A stretch of 64,000 nucleotides of DNA from positions 124,001 to 188,000 of the forward strand of contig CAOLHI010003131.1 in assembly GCA_948474755.1 (NCBI GenBank), in the 5' to 3' direction. The notes under the pieces were generated by a model, which saw only the letters and a list, made by a program, of their open reading frames with translations, was not told the DNA's origin and did not search any database. The position numbers and the translations under genes are program-made. Shown piece by piece: positions 43,622-54,655 of the stretch; within the stretch, counting starts at the first letter, position 1; each line of letters begins with the position of its first letter. This stretch comes from Ctenosaura bakeri. Its lineage: Eukaryota > Chordata > Lepidosauria > Squamata > Iguanidae.

Positions 43622-44015
43622 GGTTGTGAGAAAGTTTTTCAAAATCATGTAGTTTTTCAAAGCCTATTCACTATTCAGGACTTAATCTGTGCAAAATTCT
43701 CTGATGTTTGGCACAGAAAAAAGCATTTCTGGTACAGAAAATGTTGTTTCCTGTGCAGAAAATAATATAAATAATATTTTCTGCACAGGAAATATTTCCA
43801 GGCAGAAAATGCTGCTTTCTACACAGAAAATGTCATCTTCTATGAAAATAAACCATGTGTGAATTTTGTGCAGCATAAATCTTCAATTTTAATATTTTCT
43901 GCACTGTGTAGAATACATTTTTTTTTCTGTGCAAAACAGCTATGTGTGAATTTTTGGCAAGATAAGTCCTGAACTGCAAAGATTCTCATCAGTCCAGGAT
44001 TTTTCTCATTAGAAT
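43622..44015 (-). repeat. TTTCTGCACAGAAAA palindrome-array repeat, copy 3
   Basis: In reverse relative to 18595-19040: the plus strand begins TTGTGAGAAAGTTTTTCAAA, then TTCAGGACTTAATCTGTGC, then a run of TTTTCTGCACAGAAAA palindromes, and ends AAGTCCTGAACTGCAAAGAT, then ATCAGTCCAGGATTTTTC. Both ends are AGTCCTGAA-type and therefore inverted, which hints at a DNA transposon. Confidence 0.7.
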
Positions 44016-44136
44016 GTATCAACACACATACACACACAAAATACAATAAAATAATACCATTTACAAATAGTTTTGAATATTTTTTCTGTCCCTAGACAGT
44101 AGTAAAAACCTTTGCCCTTCCAGGTGTTTGGCAGCT

Positions 44137-44216
44137 TTGGCATACCCCAAGCTATATATTTGGAGATCCCAGAAAATTCCTTATTCTGGCAGAGAAAACT
44201 GTATGTGCTAAACAGT
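44137..44216 (+). repeat. 80-bp repeat, inverted partner at 46118-46196
   Basis: CCCCAAGCTATATATTTGG, AGATCCCAGAAAATTCC and GGCAGAGAAAACTGTATGTG recur in reverse complement near 46118-46196 with few differences. The family is unknown. Confidence 0.6.
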
Positions 44217-44291
44217 GGACTACAGCTTCCTTAATTCCTTCCTGCTGGCCATGACACATAAATAGCTGTGGTTTTTAAGCTGAAATATTTG

Positions 44292-44760
44292 TTTGTTTAT
44301 ATCCTGTTCTATGTCAAGAGATCTTGGAGCAATGTACAAATGAAATCTGTTTAAATGTCATAAAACCATTTAAATTCAAAACAATGAAAATTATTTAAAT
44401 AGAATGAAAATATGTTAAACAGCTATACACATTGAACAGCTTAAAACAGTTTAAAGACATGTCTAAAAGCTTTTCATAAGATTAGACCACCCCCCACAGG
44501 TTTAATAAAAGCCAGGTTTTAACTTGGTATGAGAATGAAACCAGCATGAATGAAACCATTAGACCTCCAAGGAGAGGGCATTCCATATACAGTTACCACA
44601 GCAGAGAAAGCCTTCTCCTGTGTCTTCCCATAAAGTATTCTTCCCACTGGTAGGAGCCAGTGAAGAGCCTTCAGCAAACCTCAGTCCTCAGGTGGGCATA
44701 TATTGGAAGAAGCAGTCCGTCATTGGGAGAGCTAGGTGTTCTCCATCCATATTTTAGATT
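44292..44760 (-). mobile_element. Degenerate L2/CR1-group LINE 3' region, antisense
   Basis: TATATCCTGTTCTATGTC, GAGATCTTGGAGCAATGTAC, GAGGGCATTCCATATACAG and CAGAGAAAGCCTTCTCCTGT follow the layout of an inverted LINE tail and 3' UTR known from squamates. Confidence 0.5.
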
Positions 44761-45033
44761 TAGGGAGTTCTCCCCACATGTGGTATCATATAGGGAAGAG
44801 ATGCATTAAAGTATATAACAATGTGATATTGTTTCCTTCTTTCAGCTGGTTGCATTTCTATCCTTCTGGCAGACTTTCCATAGGCAATTGATTAAATAGA
44901 TTGTTGGACTTAGATGGACCTTTGGGCTAATCCAAGATGGCTGTGTGTGTGCGTGTGTGTGTGTGCGTGTTGTCCAAGGCAAAGGATATGATGGTCTTCA
45001 TTAAGAATGTAGATCTTTAACTATTTTATCTTT

Positions 45034-45510
45034 GGCCCTTTTCACACTCGGAGGAAGCCATGCCCAAAAACACTCCAAAACGGAGCTTACCTGGAGCCGT
45101 CGCAACGTGGAGCAGCGCGAGTTCGCTGCTCCACACGCGGAGGCATCCCGTGGCGTCCCGCAGCGTCCAAAATGGTGGCTTCCAGCTGGCGGAGGCTCTC
45201 CACCAACTGGAGAAGCTCGCCAGCCGGAAGCCTTCCCCCCGGCCAGTCTGCAGGTGTGCACTTGCATGTGCCTGCAAATCCACACCGGGCTCTGTGACGG
45301 GACTTCACGGGGCTGCACGCCCCGTGCTTTTAAAAACCACAAGACAAGTGGTTTTCAAAAAGTACATGCTGCCGCCACTTCCGGTCGCCCCTGCACGGAT
45401 TGGGGTGTGGAACTACACAAAAGTAGTCCGCCCCAATCCACGTTACGGTGTAGATGACCTCCGTCAGAGGTCGCTCTACACCGTTTTTTTAACCTCGTAT
45501 GAAAAGGGCC
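45034..45510 (-). mobile_element. GC-rich Harbinger-like element, copy 2
   Basis: A 477-bp element has inverted ends GGCCCTTTTCACACTCGG and CGTATGAAAAGGGCC and a perfect 3-bp TSD, ttt (45031-45033, 45511-45513). It is in reverse orientation to 33725-34210; the shared interior includes TTAAAAAAACGGTGTAGAG-like and CACAAGACAAGTGG-like blocks. The 173-aa and 141-aa frames on the plus strand are composition artefacts. Confidence 0.85.
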
Positions 45511-45604
45511 TTTGTATACAAGGACAAACAAATGATGCAAATGTCTTCTCACTGTGGGGGAAAACGAATATTCTTCTGTAGTGTTCTCTCTCTATTGCAA
45601 TGTC

Positions 45605-45800
45605 CCAGAGTGCTGTAGAGTAGTTATTATGTGGAGAAAAAACATAATGAGGGGAGAGTTTGTGGAGAAAACACTACGCACACAAGAAAATATGTTTACT
45701 GAATAGGAAACAGTGTTTTGTTTGTTTGTTTCCTGCAGGAAAACTTATTTCTAAATATGCTTTTTACACACACTTACACACACACACACATCCACACAAC
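45605..45800 (+). repeat. Possible TTTCTGCACAGAAAA-type fragment and CA microsatellite
   Basis: GTGGAGAAAA-type units (45630-45740) resemble the palindrome-array family weakly. (CA)n is at about 45769-45790. Confidence 0.35.
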
Positions 45801-46715
45801 AACAACAAAAACCCTGTCATTTCTCTATACAATCATTCCTTCACAGCCCTTCAAAATGTTTGGATACCAGAAGAAACTGTGTAGATGTTTTGTTGCTATG
45901 TTCTACTTGATGGGTTTTCTGACTGTCAGGAAATCTGATTTCAAGCTATAAATTAATAATTATGGTGTTTTTTTTTCTATCCATAGTCCCTATCCCACTT
46001 CCATTCCATGTACAAGAATCAACTAGACTGGAAATTGAATCTTACTTAAAATTTATCCAAGGATAACTACTTCCAGTGTACCTGAGGTGCTCACTAACTG
46101 AGAGGCTCAGAAACATAATGATTAGCACATACAGTTTTCTCTGCCAGGAAAAGGAATTCTCTGGGATCTCCAAATATATAGCTTGGGGCCTGCCATGGTT
46201 GTCCTACTGCACCTGCTACTTGAGGCAATTGCCTTATTCTGCCTTACAGGTGAAAGATGTTCTGACCTCTGATGGGCAAAAGACCTTCTACTGCCATCAT
46301 TCCTTGGCCTCAACAGCGAATGAGAGCCCCTTCCTCCATCCCAACTGACACTTCTGTTTTCTCTGAAGAAGGAAAGAGCAGCCAACATCTGCTGGACTCA
46401 ATCTCCTCTCCCACTGCTACCCTCTTTTCCTTATATGTTCTCCTTTACAGCCTAAATGCAGAGGATTGTCAAATTAATGATTTACAAAGCTGATGTGGAA
46501 GCATTTTGGTTGATGAGTGGGCTGATAAATAATAAAATAAAAGGGCTAAGCAACTGTCCTTGATTAACTAGACATCCTGTTTTTTTAACAGAACAGCCAA
46601 TTTTCTGCCCTGGGACTCTCAGGGGGCTGCATGGACTGCCAGAAAATCCATACCAAAAGCTCACAGAAGTTGCCAGAAATCCACATCTCATATATCTCAT
46701 AAGAAAAAAGATATA
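45801..46715. other. Unique sequence with the inverted partner of the 80-bp repeat
   Basis: The partner of 44137-44216 lies at 46118-46196 (minus sense). Otherwise no gene or repeat was recognised. Confidence 0.45.
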
Positions 46716-46955
46716 TATATATAAATAGCAATAGCAATAGCATTTATTTCTATACCGCTTATCAACTGAGTGTTATCTAAGCGGTTTACAATGTATTTTA
46801 GCTAATTGCCCCCAACAAGCTGGGTACTCATTTTACCGACCTATGGAAGGATGGAAGGCTGAGTCAACCTTGGAGCTGGGCAGGATCAAACTCACAACCT
46901 TGCGGTTGCAGTACTAGCATTTAACCACTGCGCCACCAGGGCTCCCTTAAAAATT
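46716..46955 (-). mobile_element. tRNA-derived SINE with L2-like tail, antisense
   Basis: On the minus strand it reads GGAGCCCTGGTGGCGCAGTG (box A), then a degenerate box B near 46882-46892. The body contains ACTCATTTTACCGACCTATG, and the (TATTGC)n tail is at 46722-46742. It is the same family as 47586 and 56717. Confidence 0.8.
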
Positions 46956-46959
46956 AAAC

Positions 46960-47580
46960 ACTGCAGGGGGTGCGGGAGGCTTATCAGAATTTGCAGCTTT
47001 TGCATGTCTGAACTCATTGGTAATTAGATTGTATGCCATTCTCTAGGAATTTAGGCACAACATGTTTATGGTTACTTCCTGTTTGCGTGTTTGTTCACAT
47101 CCACTCTCTTCCTGCATCACAATAGGCTTCCCTTTGTTCTCTGGGGTCTCATCTGCTCTCACACCTCTCTCTCTGTCCTGCCTGCCTCCATGAAACATGT
47201 GTTATGAGACCTTCCTCAAGGTGAGATACTTCAGGTCTTCTAACACCATACATTAGATTTTCTTTTCTTATTTTCTCCAAGAAGATGAATCTGCATTGCT
47301 TAAAAACTACTTGTATGTACCTAGTTAAAAGTAAATTGCCCCTCTTGAACATTTCTAAGAAAGACTTCCCTGTTTTTGGCCAGGGATGTTTAAGGAGTAT
47401 GGAGAAGATAATGAATGCAAAAACAATAATGGAGGGCTATGTGTAGCCAAAGTACTGAACTTTCCCCACACCTGGGAGAAAGTTTTTTTAAAAAAAGATT
47501 TAACATTCCCCAAATTATAACCAGAGAGATAACATGTGTATACATAACATAAGAAGGACAATGATTGCAAAGAACGATAA
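46960..47580. other. No gene or repeat recognised
   Basis: Unique sequence; minus-strand frames are unsupported. Confidence 0.45.
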
Positions 47581-47585
47581 CAGCA

Positions 47586-47806
47586 AGGAGCCCTGGTGGC
47601 GCAGTGGTTAAATGCCAGTACTGCAAGCCACAAGGTTGGGAGTTCGATCCTGCTGGGCTCCAAAGTTGACTCAGCCTTCCATCCTTCCGCAGGTCGGTAA
47701 AATGAGTACCCAGCTTGTTGGGGGCATGTATAGAAATGTATCGAAATATATGCTATTTGTAAGTTGTTCGCCACCTCGATCCATATGGAGAGGCAGGATA
47801 CAAATA

Positions 47807-47852
<46 letters not shown>
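47586..47852 (+). mobile_element. tRNA-derived SINE with L2-like tail and (AAT)n
   Basis: The head GGAGCCCTGGTGGCGCAGTG has box A, and GAGTTCGATCC at 47640-47650 is box B. The body TTCCGCAGGTCGGTAAAATG is followed by an L2-type tail (GCCACCTCGATCCATATGG, CAGGATACAAATAAATAAT) and an (AAT)n microsatellite to 47852. The L2-like tail suggests mobilisation by L2. The head is a tRNA pseudogene, not a functional tRNA. Confidence 0.85.
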
Positions 47853-48023
47853 GAAACATTGAGACCAAAGGAAGCACAGTATGCATTGTAGCCCAACAAT
47901 ACTGACTCAATTACAGGTTGAGGTAGTCAAATGAGTCTTTAGGGCCTGTTGAAAGGTCTGTGATGATGGAAAGAAGCAGATGTGTTCAAATGGATAATAT
48001 GGCAACAGTTGATTACAGTCTTA

Positions 48024-48202
48024 CACCATTTCTGCACGAGACTGTTATAGCGCGTTGATTCCACTTTCAACATCCTATGGAATCCTGGGGTTTGCAGTTT
48101 TGGGAGGGGCCGGCCAGCCCCTCCCGAAACTGCAAACCCCAGGTTCCATAGGATGTTGAAAGTGGAATCAAAGCGCTATAACAGTCTCGTGCAGAAATGG
48201 CG
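48024..48202. mobile_element. GGCCATTTC MITE with perfect TTA TSD
   Basis: A 179-bp near-perfect palindrome has ends CACCATTTCTGCACGAGAC and GTCTCGTGCAGAAATGGCG. The loop is GGGGCCGGCCAGCCCCTCCC. The TSD is tta (48021-48023, 48203-48205). This is the clearest copy for defining the family. Confidence 0.9.
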
Positions 48203-48205
48203 TTA

Positions 48206-48764
48206 ATATGGAAGCCACTGGGAGTAAATCATCCATCATCATTGCCTAGTTAATTTATATGCTGCTTTTTCATATTATTTTATAACACAAGAATGTAAAA
48301 CAATCATAAATATATCAAATGCATTTTATAATACAGTATTTAAATTTGCAGTTAGCAAGCTAACAAAAGCATTGCGTTTAACATTTCTTTACACATTCAA
48401 AGGAAACTTCATTCCTTTCATAAGAAAAATTATTTCCCTATTTAGCTAACAAACTTTTTGCTCAATAATCTGAACCATGAAGATATCAAAAGCAAAAATG
48501 CATTGATATTAAAATGCTACAATATTAACTAAGTAGATCAAAATGACACCATTTCTAGAATCTAGCAAAAACTCAGCCAACAACAAAATCAACCAAAAAT
48601 CAGTAGCGTTCACTAAACAAAGCAGTGCTCCCAAGACAAGACAAGCTCTTATCGTTTGAAATAATAAGGCAACTTACTCAGGTGGAAGAAATAATTGAAA
48701 ATATTGGGAAAATTTTTAAAAAATGCTTTTTCATGTAAAAAAAAAAAAACCCTGATGAGAATTC
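48206..48764. other. No gene or repeat recognised
   Basis: AT-rich, A-rich unique sequence. Confidence 0.45.
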
Positions 48765-48765
48765 T

Positions 48766-48943
48766 GAGCGCTATTCTTCCACTTTCAACATCCTGTGGAA
48801 TTCTGGGATTTGTAGTTTACTGAGACCAAAGAGCTCTCTGGCAGGGGTTTCTAAAGGCCCCTCCTTAAACTACAAACCCCAGGATTGCATAAAAGGTTGA
48901 AAGTGGAATAACAGCACTGCAACAGTGTAGGGCAGAAATGGCC
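48766..48943. mobile_element. GGCCATTTC MITE, left end eroded
   Basis: CTATTCTTCCACTTTCAACA, GAATTCTGGGATTTGTAG and the right arm GTTGAAAGTGGAATAACAGC, then GGCAGAAATGGCC. The left terminus is lost next to an A-run. Confidence 0.8.
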
Positions 48944-49019
48944 ATTTTGTCCTTAGAGGCTAATGTTCCATCCTCAAAACTTTAGGGGACCTAATTAGTT
49001 TTATGAAAACCCTCACAAC

Positions 49020-49245
49020 TACATATTTTTATTTTTATTTTTAAAAATTAAATCTTACAATCACTCTTTTAAATTTATTAAATTAACATATTTTTTCAGC
49101 CCTTTAAAATCATTGTAATTGTTTTCACTGTTTTGAATGTGTTAAATTCTGTTTATTTGTTCAGTTTTACTGTATGCTGCCCTGAGATCTCAGGACAGAA
49201 GACGAGATGCAAATATTTTAATAGATAAATTAAATAAAATAATTG
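49020..49245 (+). mobile_element. L2-type LINE 3' tail
   Basis: AT-rich sequence with CTGTATGCTGCCCTGAGATC and AGGACAGAAGACGAGATGC, then AAATATTTTAATAGATAAAT. This is the L2 tail layout. Confidence 0.6.
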
Positions 49246-49249
49246 GAAA

Positions 49250-51150
49250 AGTAATTTCAGTTACTTGCTTTTTCAGAATAACTTACTATCTTTTCACAAA
49301 ACCTGGGATTTGAAAATATAGTCTTGAGTGGCTGAGGTTGGATTATGCTTCTGAAAATTAAAGAAAATAGCAAAAGAAAAGCCACATTCAAAGACTGTTC
49401 TGCCATTCTGAATTCTTGCTTCTTGTATTCTCTGGGGTATCTGGCACAGTTTGACATTTTTCCTTGATGTGGAACGACTTCAAAAGTGGCCTCAACATTC
49501 CAGCATGAGAAGCAACCTAATTTGTAATTGCAAGCGGCTTAGAAAAATCGCAAGGGATTTTATTTAATTCAATAATTATTCTTTTATACAGACCCTTGTC
49601 TTCCACTGTTTTAGATCAGTAGGGGGTTGGCCTTATAGACGATGGTTTGTGGTACCTAATTTATAATGAATTCAGCTCCCCATCTTATGATTTGAAATAT
49701 GAATGTAACACTACTGTACAATTGCATAAACAATAATAATCTATTCTACCCATCAGCTTTCAGGTCTGTTGAATAAATCAGGGCTGGGAATCATGTCACT
49801 CTAAGGCCACATATGACCTATATGACTCTTCCCACAAAGCCATTCTGGCCAGAAGGAGGGAAAAAAATAGATAAAAAAATGAGAATTATTGTTCCTAGAA
49901 TCCTGTATGAGTGGTATTCTCCTTTAGAACTAGGACATTTCAAAGCAGCGGATAATGAAAGGAATTAAACCATCAACATATATTTGATTTCAAATAGCAA
50001 AGGCATGCATTTTGATCAGCAGCTTCTAATTAGCTTTTTCAGGTAAGATACTATTCAGTGGAGTTCACTTCAACCAACTTTATCATTTGAAGCTGTTATC
50101 CTTTGATACCCAATCCAGAAGTTAGTTGAAAATTTATTTCTTTAAAAAGAGAAAGATTGCTTTTGTCAAGCTTCAGTTTCTCTTAATTTATCGTAATGAG
50201 CCTGAGGATTCCCCAAGATTCACCTCCTTAATTCACACCACCTGGTTTCTGTTAAATTTTAGGTTGATACTAGGTCATCTCATGCTACACATTTAAAAAT
50301 GGTCATTTAAAAGGTGGCAGGCACATATGTGAACAGCAATGAAAGCTTTCCCTAGGTTGTGTGACATACTAGAAGATCAATAGGATTTTAGTTAAGTGTC
50401 AATTTAATAAATAGATAAACTTGCATAAATTCTCACCCCAGCTCTGGATACTGTAGTCTGAAGTGGAAAAGCTAGGGGATAGATATTCATAATATTCATT
50501 TTTTAAAAAAATACTTCCCAGATAGAAACAACCATATATCTCTAAAGCAAAAAACCTCAACAATAAAATCAAGTCAGTATATGAAATCCAGGCTACAACC
50601 TTGTACAAAGGTATGTAGGAGTAAGTCTATTTAATTCTGTGGAGCTTACTTTTAGGTAAGGATGAATAGATGACAACTTTCATTTCTCCTTCCCCCACCA
50701 TTTCATGTTCATGGACGAGTTTGCTTCTTTAAAGAAAAAAAAATGAGAAGGAGGACTGTGAGAAGAAACAAGACTCTATGTACTTTTGGGTAAGTACATT
50801 TTTGGATATGAGTTTGTCTAATATACATGTTTTTGAAAACAGTTTTGTATGTTTTCTCTTCTGCTAATATCTTTGCAAATGTGTCCACATTTGAAAGACA
50901 TTTTTATTGCAGAATTGCTCTGCAAAGTTGTTCAACGATCAATATGAATTACTTTTCTGTTAACAAGTGGCTTGAGAAGTCTAAATTGAGCAAATTCATA
51001 CTAAAATGAGAATAAAAGGATCTGCTTTTATGTCCTTACTTGACAATAAACATGCAATGTGAGCATCACTAGACATCTTGTTCCCTAATTCCCACACATC
51101 CATGTCATTCTTCTTTGTCACTGCCATTAGCCCTGTATCCCATTCTGGGA
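49250..51150. other. Unique AT-rich sequence, gene-desert-like
   Basis: No repeat or gene was recognised over 1.9 kb, the longest clean stretch in the window. Motifs such as TTCTAATTAGCTTTTTCAGG (about 50024) are compatible with a conserved element but are not evidence of one. Confidence 0.45.
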
Positions 51151-51408
51151 AAGCTCAATGTCAATAAATTCTGGAAGATCTGGAGAAGAAGCAGCTAAAC
51201 AGGAAACGATTATCCAGGCAAGAGTAAATCCAAACACAGCGTTTAGAGGCAGAACAGAGTTTACAACATAAGAGTCTTATAGAACAAGGGGCAGATTCAG
51301 GTTCTGAACAAGGTTCAGGAGAATACAACCAGAATCTAGACAGGGTACACAAGCACTGTTCCAATAACCTATTTTCATGACTTTGAGAATTCATATTCCA
51401 ACACTGGT

Positions 51409-51860
51409 CTGTGAGTGGAGGAAAGCCAATCTCCATTATCAGCTAGAAGTTGGTCACATACACAGAAGTACTAGCCCCTCCCATGTCTGCCATGTCACAT
51501 GATGACAACCTCACCTGTACTGTGGGTGGAGGAAAATCAGCCACCATTACACACTGACCGGGAGTCACATATCGGCACAGGGGTCCCAGCCCCTTCCTCA
51601 CCTGTGGCACCTCCTCATTGGTGGAAAATGTTGAAGTGGGAGTGTATGTTGCTATCTGTATAAAAGGTCTAGTCAGGCCTCCATGTTTGGTTGCGATCTC
51701 TTGATTGCCACCCAGCTGCAGCTGTCTGTATTTTTATATTTTTGTACTGAATAAAACCTGGCCTCTGGCCTAGCCTTTTGGGTCAAGAAATGTCTTTTGT
51801 TCATTTGCCTGTTTCTCAGAAAAGGGCTGGCCCTCCCTAGGGCGTGGAGGTGACAGGTCA
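51409..51860 (+). mobile_element. LTR-like block of another family
   Basis: Two direct repeats of about 80-110 bp (near 51408 and 51519, both with GTGGAGGAAA and AGTCACAT-like text) precede a TATA box (TATAAAAGG, 51659-51667). A polyadenylation signal AATAAA lies at 51750-51755, about 90 bp downstream. This is the U3-R-U5 layout of a retroviral-type LTR. Neither exact ends nor a TSD could be fixed. It is unrelated to the TGTTAC family. Confidence 0.5.
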
Positions 51861-52244
51861 CTAGGGCTCAGATGATCTTCATACAGTCATGAAGACAGAC
51901 TTACTCATGAGATACCTTGCACTCATGGAGAATGTTGCCCTATAGGAAGGCACTAGTTTGTTTGTTCAATTGGGTTTGATTGATTTAATCGCAAGGAACA
52001 GCAATGCCTTTAACTGTGATTGGGAAAATACAGCCATTCGGTTGGCCTGTGGAAAGCAAGACCAGACTCCACCTCTTCCAGTCACCTTTCTTTCTTTGAA
52101 GCCTGCTAGGTAACACCGAGGTCAGCTTCTTGAGAGGTCTTTCCTTTTGTCTTCAGGTTTTATGGCTGGAAACAGTAGCACCTTCTCAAGGTTACTGGAG
52201 TCATTGGGCTTCCCTTTGTCCTAAGATGTCTGTAATCACTTGTA

Positions 52245-52553
52245 CTCAGCTACCATCTTTAAATATCAAAGAGCTGTCACAGAGAGAAGGGTGCAGGCAT
52301 GTTCCCTGCTGCCTCACAAAGTAAGGCAAGCTAATGGTTTTAAATTACAAGAAGACAGATTTCAATTGAACATCAGAACGAACTTTCTGTTCCATTGTCT
52401 GACAATGGAGGCAGTTACCTGGAGAGGTAGCAGAGTTTCTTTTTTTCTGGATGTCTACCAGTGGGGGATGCTCTAGTAGGATTTCCTGCATTCAGTGGTG
52501 GTGGGGAGCTCATTTGGCCTGTAGGACCCCTTCTAGCACTATCATTCTATGAT
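52245..52553 (+). mobile_element. CR1 LINE 3' tail, old copy
   Basis: GGTTTTAAATTACAAGAAGAC, CATCAGAACGAACTTTCTGT and the tail TTGGCCTGTAGGACCCCTTC, then ATCATTCTATGATT match the CR1 3' end with more divergence than the copies at 20 and 27 kb. Confidence 0.75.
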
Positions 52554-52559
52554 TTATTC

Positions 52560-52744
52560 ATAAGAGCTTTCTATCTGGCAGGCCTACTCAGTCTATTTTT
52601 AATTGTACTTTTAACTGTACTTTTAATTATGATATATTTTAATTATAATATATTTGTATTTTAAGTGGTCTGTGTTTTAGTGTTTTTTAACTATGATTTG
52701 TTTATACTGTATCCCGCATTGAGCCTTGGGGAGAGGTGGGTAAC

Positions 52745-52800
<56 letters not shown>
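52560..52800 (+). mobile_element. L2-type LINE tail with (ATT)n
   Basis: AT-rich tail with TATACTGTATCCCGCATTGA, GCCTTGGGGAGAGGTGGGTA and (ATT)n at about 52747-52797. A (CA)n run follows at 52839-52859. Confidence 0.65.
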
Positions 52801-52804
<4 letters not shown>

Positions 52805-53088
52805 GCTTCCACATTAATCTTCTTGAATATTCTCTCATACACACACACACACACACACATACATTTTAGTTTCTCTCAAAATACATACCTTTATTAATAT
52901 TTTCTTTCAAAATATACATTTCCATTTTTTACCTCTCTTTGAGTATGTTCTTTCAATTTTTTTAAAAAAGTGCTGTGAAGGAGATTTTAATCTGAGAATT
53001 ATTTGACAATTTGTATTTGGAAGGTACAAAGACAAATGAATGGATAACGGAGTTTTGATTTTCACTTTAGATAACAAGAACAAGCATG

Positions 53089-53385
53089 ATGCAGTGGTTT
53101 GAACTAGGACTTATCCACTTGGCCATGGAAATCTACCAAGCAAATCACACTTTCTCAGCCTTATATGAAGGCAATGACAAATCCTTTCTGAACGAATCTA
53201 GCCAAGAAAACCCCAAGAGAGGGTCATCTTAGAGCTGCTGTAAGTGAGAAATGATTTGAAGGACCATCACCAACACCACAACAACGACTTTCTCCAGTCT
53301 GTTGTGCCTAGACATAATGCAGATTACCAGACATTTGTGGATGGATGTGCATTTTCTTCATACATATGAATTAAAACAACAACAA
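53089..53385 (+). mobile_element. Sauria-type SINE plus shared 3' flank
   Basis: The head CATGATGCAGTGGTTTGAAC, the body CTAGCCAAGAAAACCCC and a degenerate tail with CAACACCACAACAAC. The following 53285-53385 (GACTTTCTCCAGTCTGTTGT, ACCAGACATTTGTGGATGG) matches 12985-13115. Confidence 0.7.
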
Positions 53386-53389
53386 GGAA

Positions 53390-54425
53390 CAAGGATGGCT
53401 AAATCAGTCTCCTTTGGTTCCATGGCATATATTCTGTCTTAAGTCTGTCCAATTTCTATATCAGTCTGCCAATTTTAAAGAAATCAGGAGAAGAAAAATA
53501 ACTTTATATGCCTATTCCAATGTACAGCTTTCCCTAATGTACATATTTTTGTGCTCAGTTTTTGAGGTTAACAATGTGCAGTTTGGAGAAATGTACAAAC
53601 CAACGCATAGCTGCATCCATTCAATTCATATTCAGTTCTAGAAGGATGAGATTTTTCAAGCATCTCTAGTTCTGAGAATTATTGTATGAAAGAATTTAAA
53701 GTCTTCCCATCTTAAAGTACATATATTTTAAATTACTCAAATAAACCTAATTTCCCTTGTGTGTGTGTGTGTGTGTTGTGCTCCTTAGCATTTCCAAGTT
53801 TTGGGGTGCTGACAATTTCCATTTGAACATTAAGGATAAACAGCACCAGGGCATTGCATTATCCTTAAGACTTTGTCTACCTCCCTACCCTTTCAAAGTA
53901 AAACAATGAGAAATTTGTCAAGGACAGATACAAAAAGACATGAAGAAACCTAATTAGTGCTTTATGTTTGGAAGTGATTACCAAAAAAACTTTGTTATAT
54001 TGTGTGAGAGAAAATGCTTTAGATTCTTGAAACATTAGATCTTGAATTTAGAATAATTCAGCCTACTTACATTACTGGTGGGGAGGAAATAATTTTCACA
54101 TTCTTTCCCTTCCCCTTCTTGCTATGACAGACATTTCTATTATAATTCTATTATTTTTAATGTATTTTCAGATATGTGACTTCTAGAGAGGCTCAAACAA
54201 ACTGTTAGGTGCTTGATAATGCATGCTGCAGGGCCCCAAGGAAGAAAAGGAAAATATCTATTAAATAAGGATTATTAGAATAATCACAGTGTAAAGAACT
54301 CAGCTCCATGTCCCACAAGAGCTGTTTTCAAACTTTCTCCTGGTAGGAAACTATGTTCATACTGTCCTTCCTTCAAGCTAATGAAAAAAAATCACATTTT
54401 TTGTCTGTATTTTGCAAGAGAAGGT
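53390..54425. other. No gene or repeat recognised
   Basis: Unique AT-rich DNA with a short (GT)n run at 53757-53777. Confidence 0.45.
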
Positions 54426-54430
54426 TCCCT

Positions 54431-54655
54431 GTGATGTAGTGGTTTGAGCATAGAGCTACAACTCTGGAGATTAGGGTCCAAATCCACGCTAGGCCTTGGA
54501 AACCATTAGGTGACCTTGGCAAGTCATACTCTCTCAGCCTCAGATGGAGACAAAGGCAAATCCCTTCTGAACAAACCTTACCAGAAGACCTCACAATAGG
54601 TTCACTTTAGGTCAACATAAGTCAGAAACAACTTGAAGGCACCCAAAAAGAATGA
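54431..54655 (+). mobile_element. Sauria-type SINE
   Basis: The head GATGTAGTGGTTTGAGCATA and box B-like GGGTCCAAATCC (about 54474-54485) are followed by the body CTCTCTCAGCCTCAGATGG and the tail CATAAGTCAGAAACAACTTG, AAGGCACC. Complete but diverged. Confidence 0.85.

Noticed and set aside
45060..45581. A 173-aa open frame with overlapping frames on both strands
   Set aside because: It lies in the GC-rich Harbinger-like element, where few stop codons are expected, and the homologous copy at 33725-34210 does not conserve the frame.
11921..54655. Box A/B-containing sequences considered as tRNA genes
   Set aside because: They lack a cloverleaf and are followed by SINE bodies and BovB- or L2-like tails; they are SINE heads.
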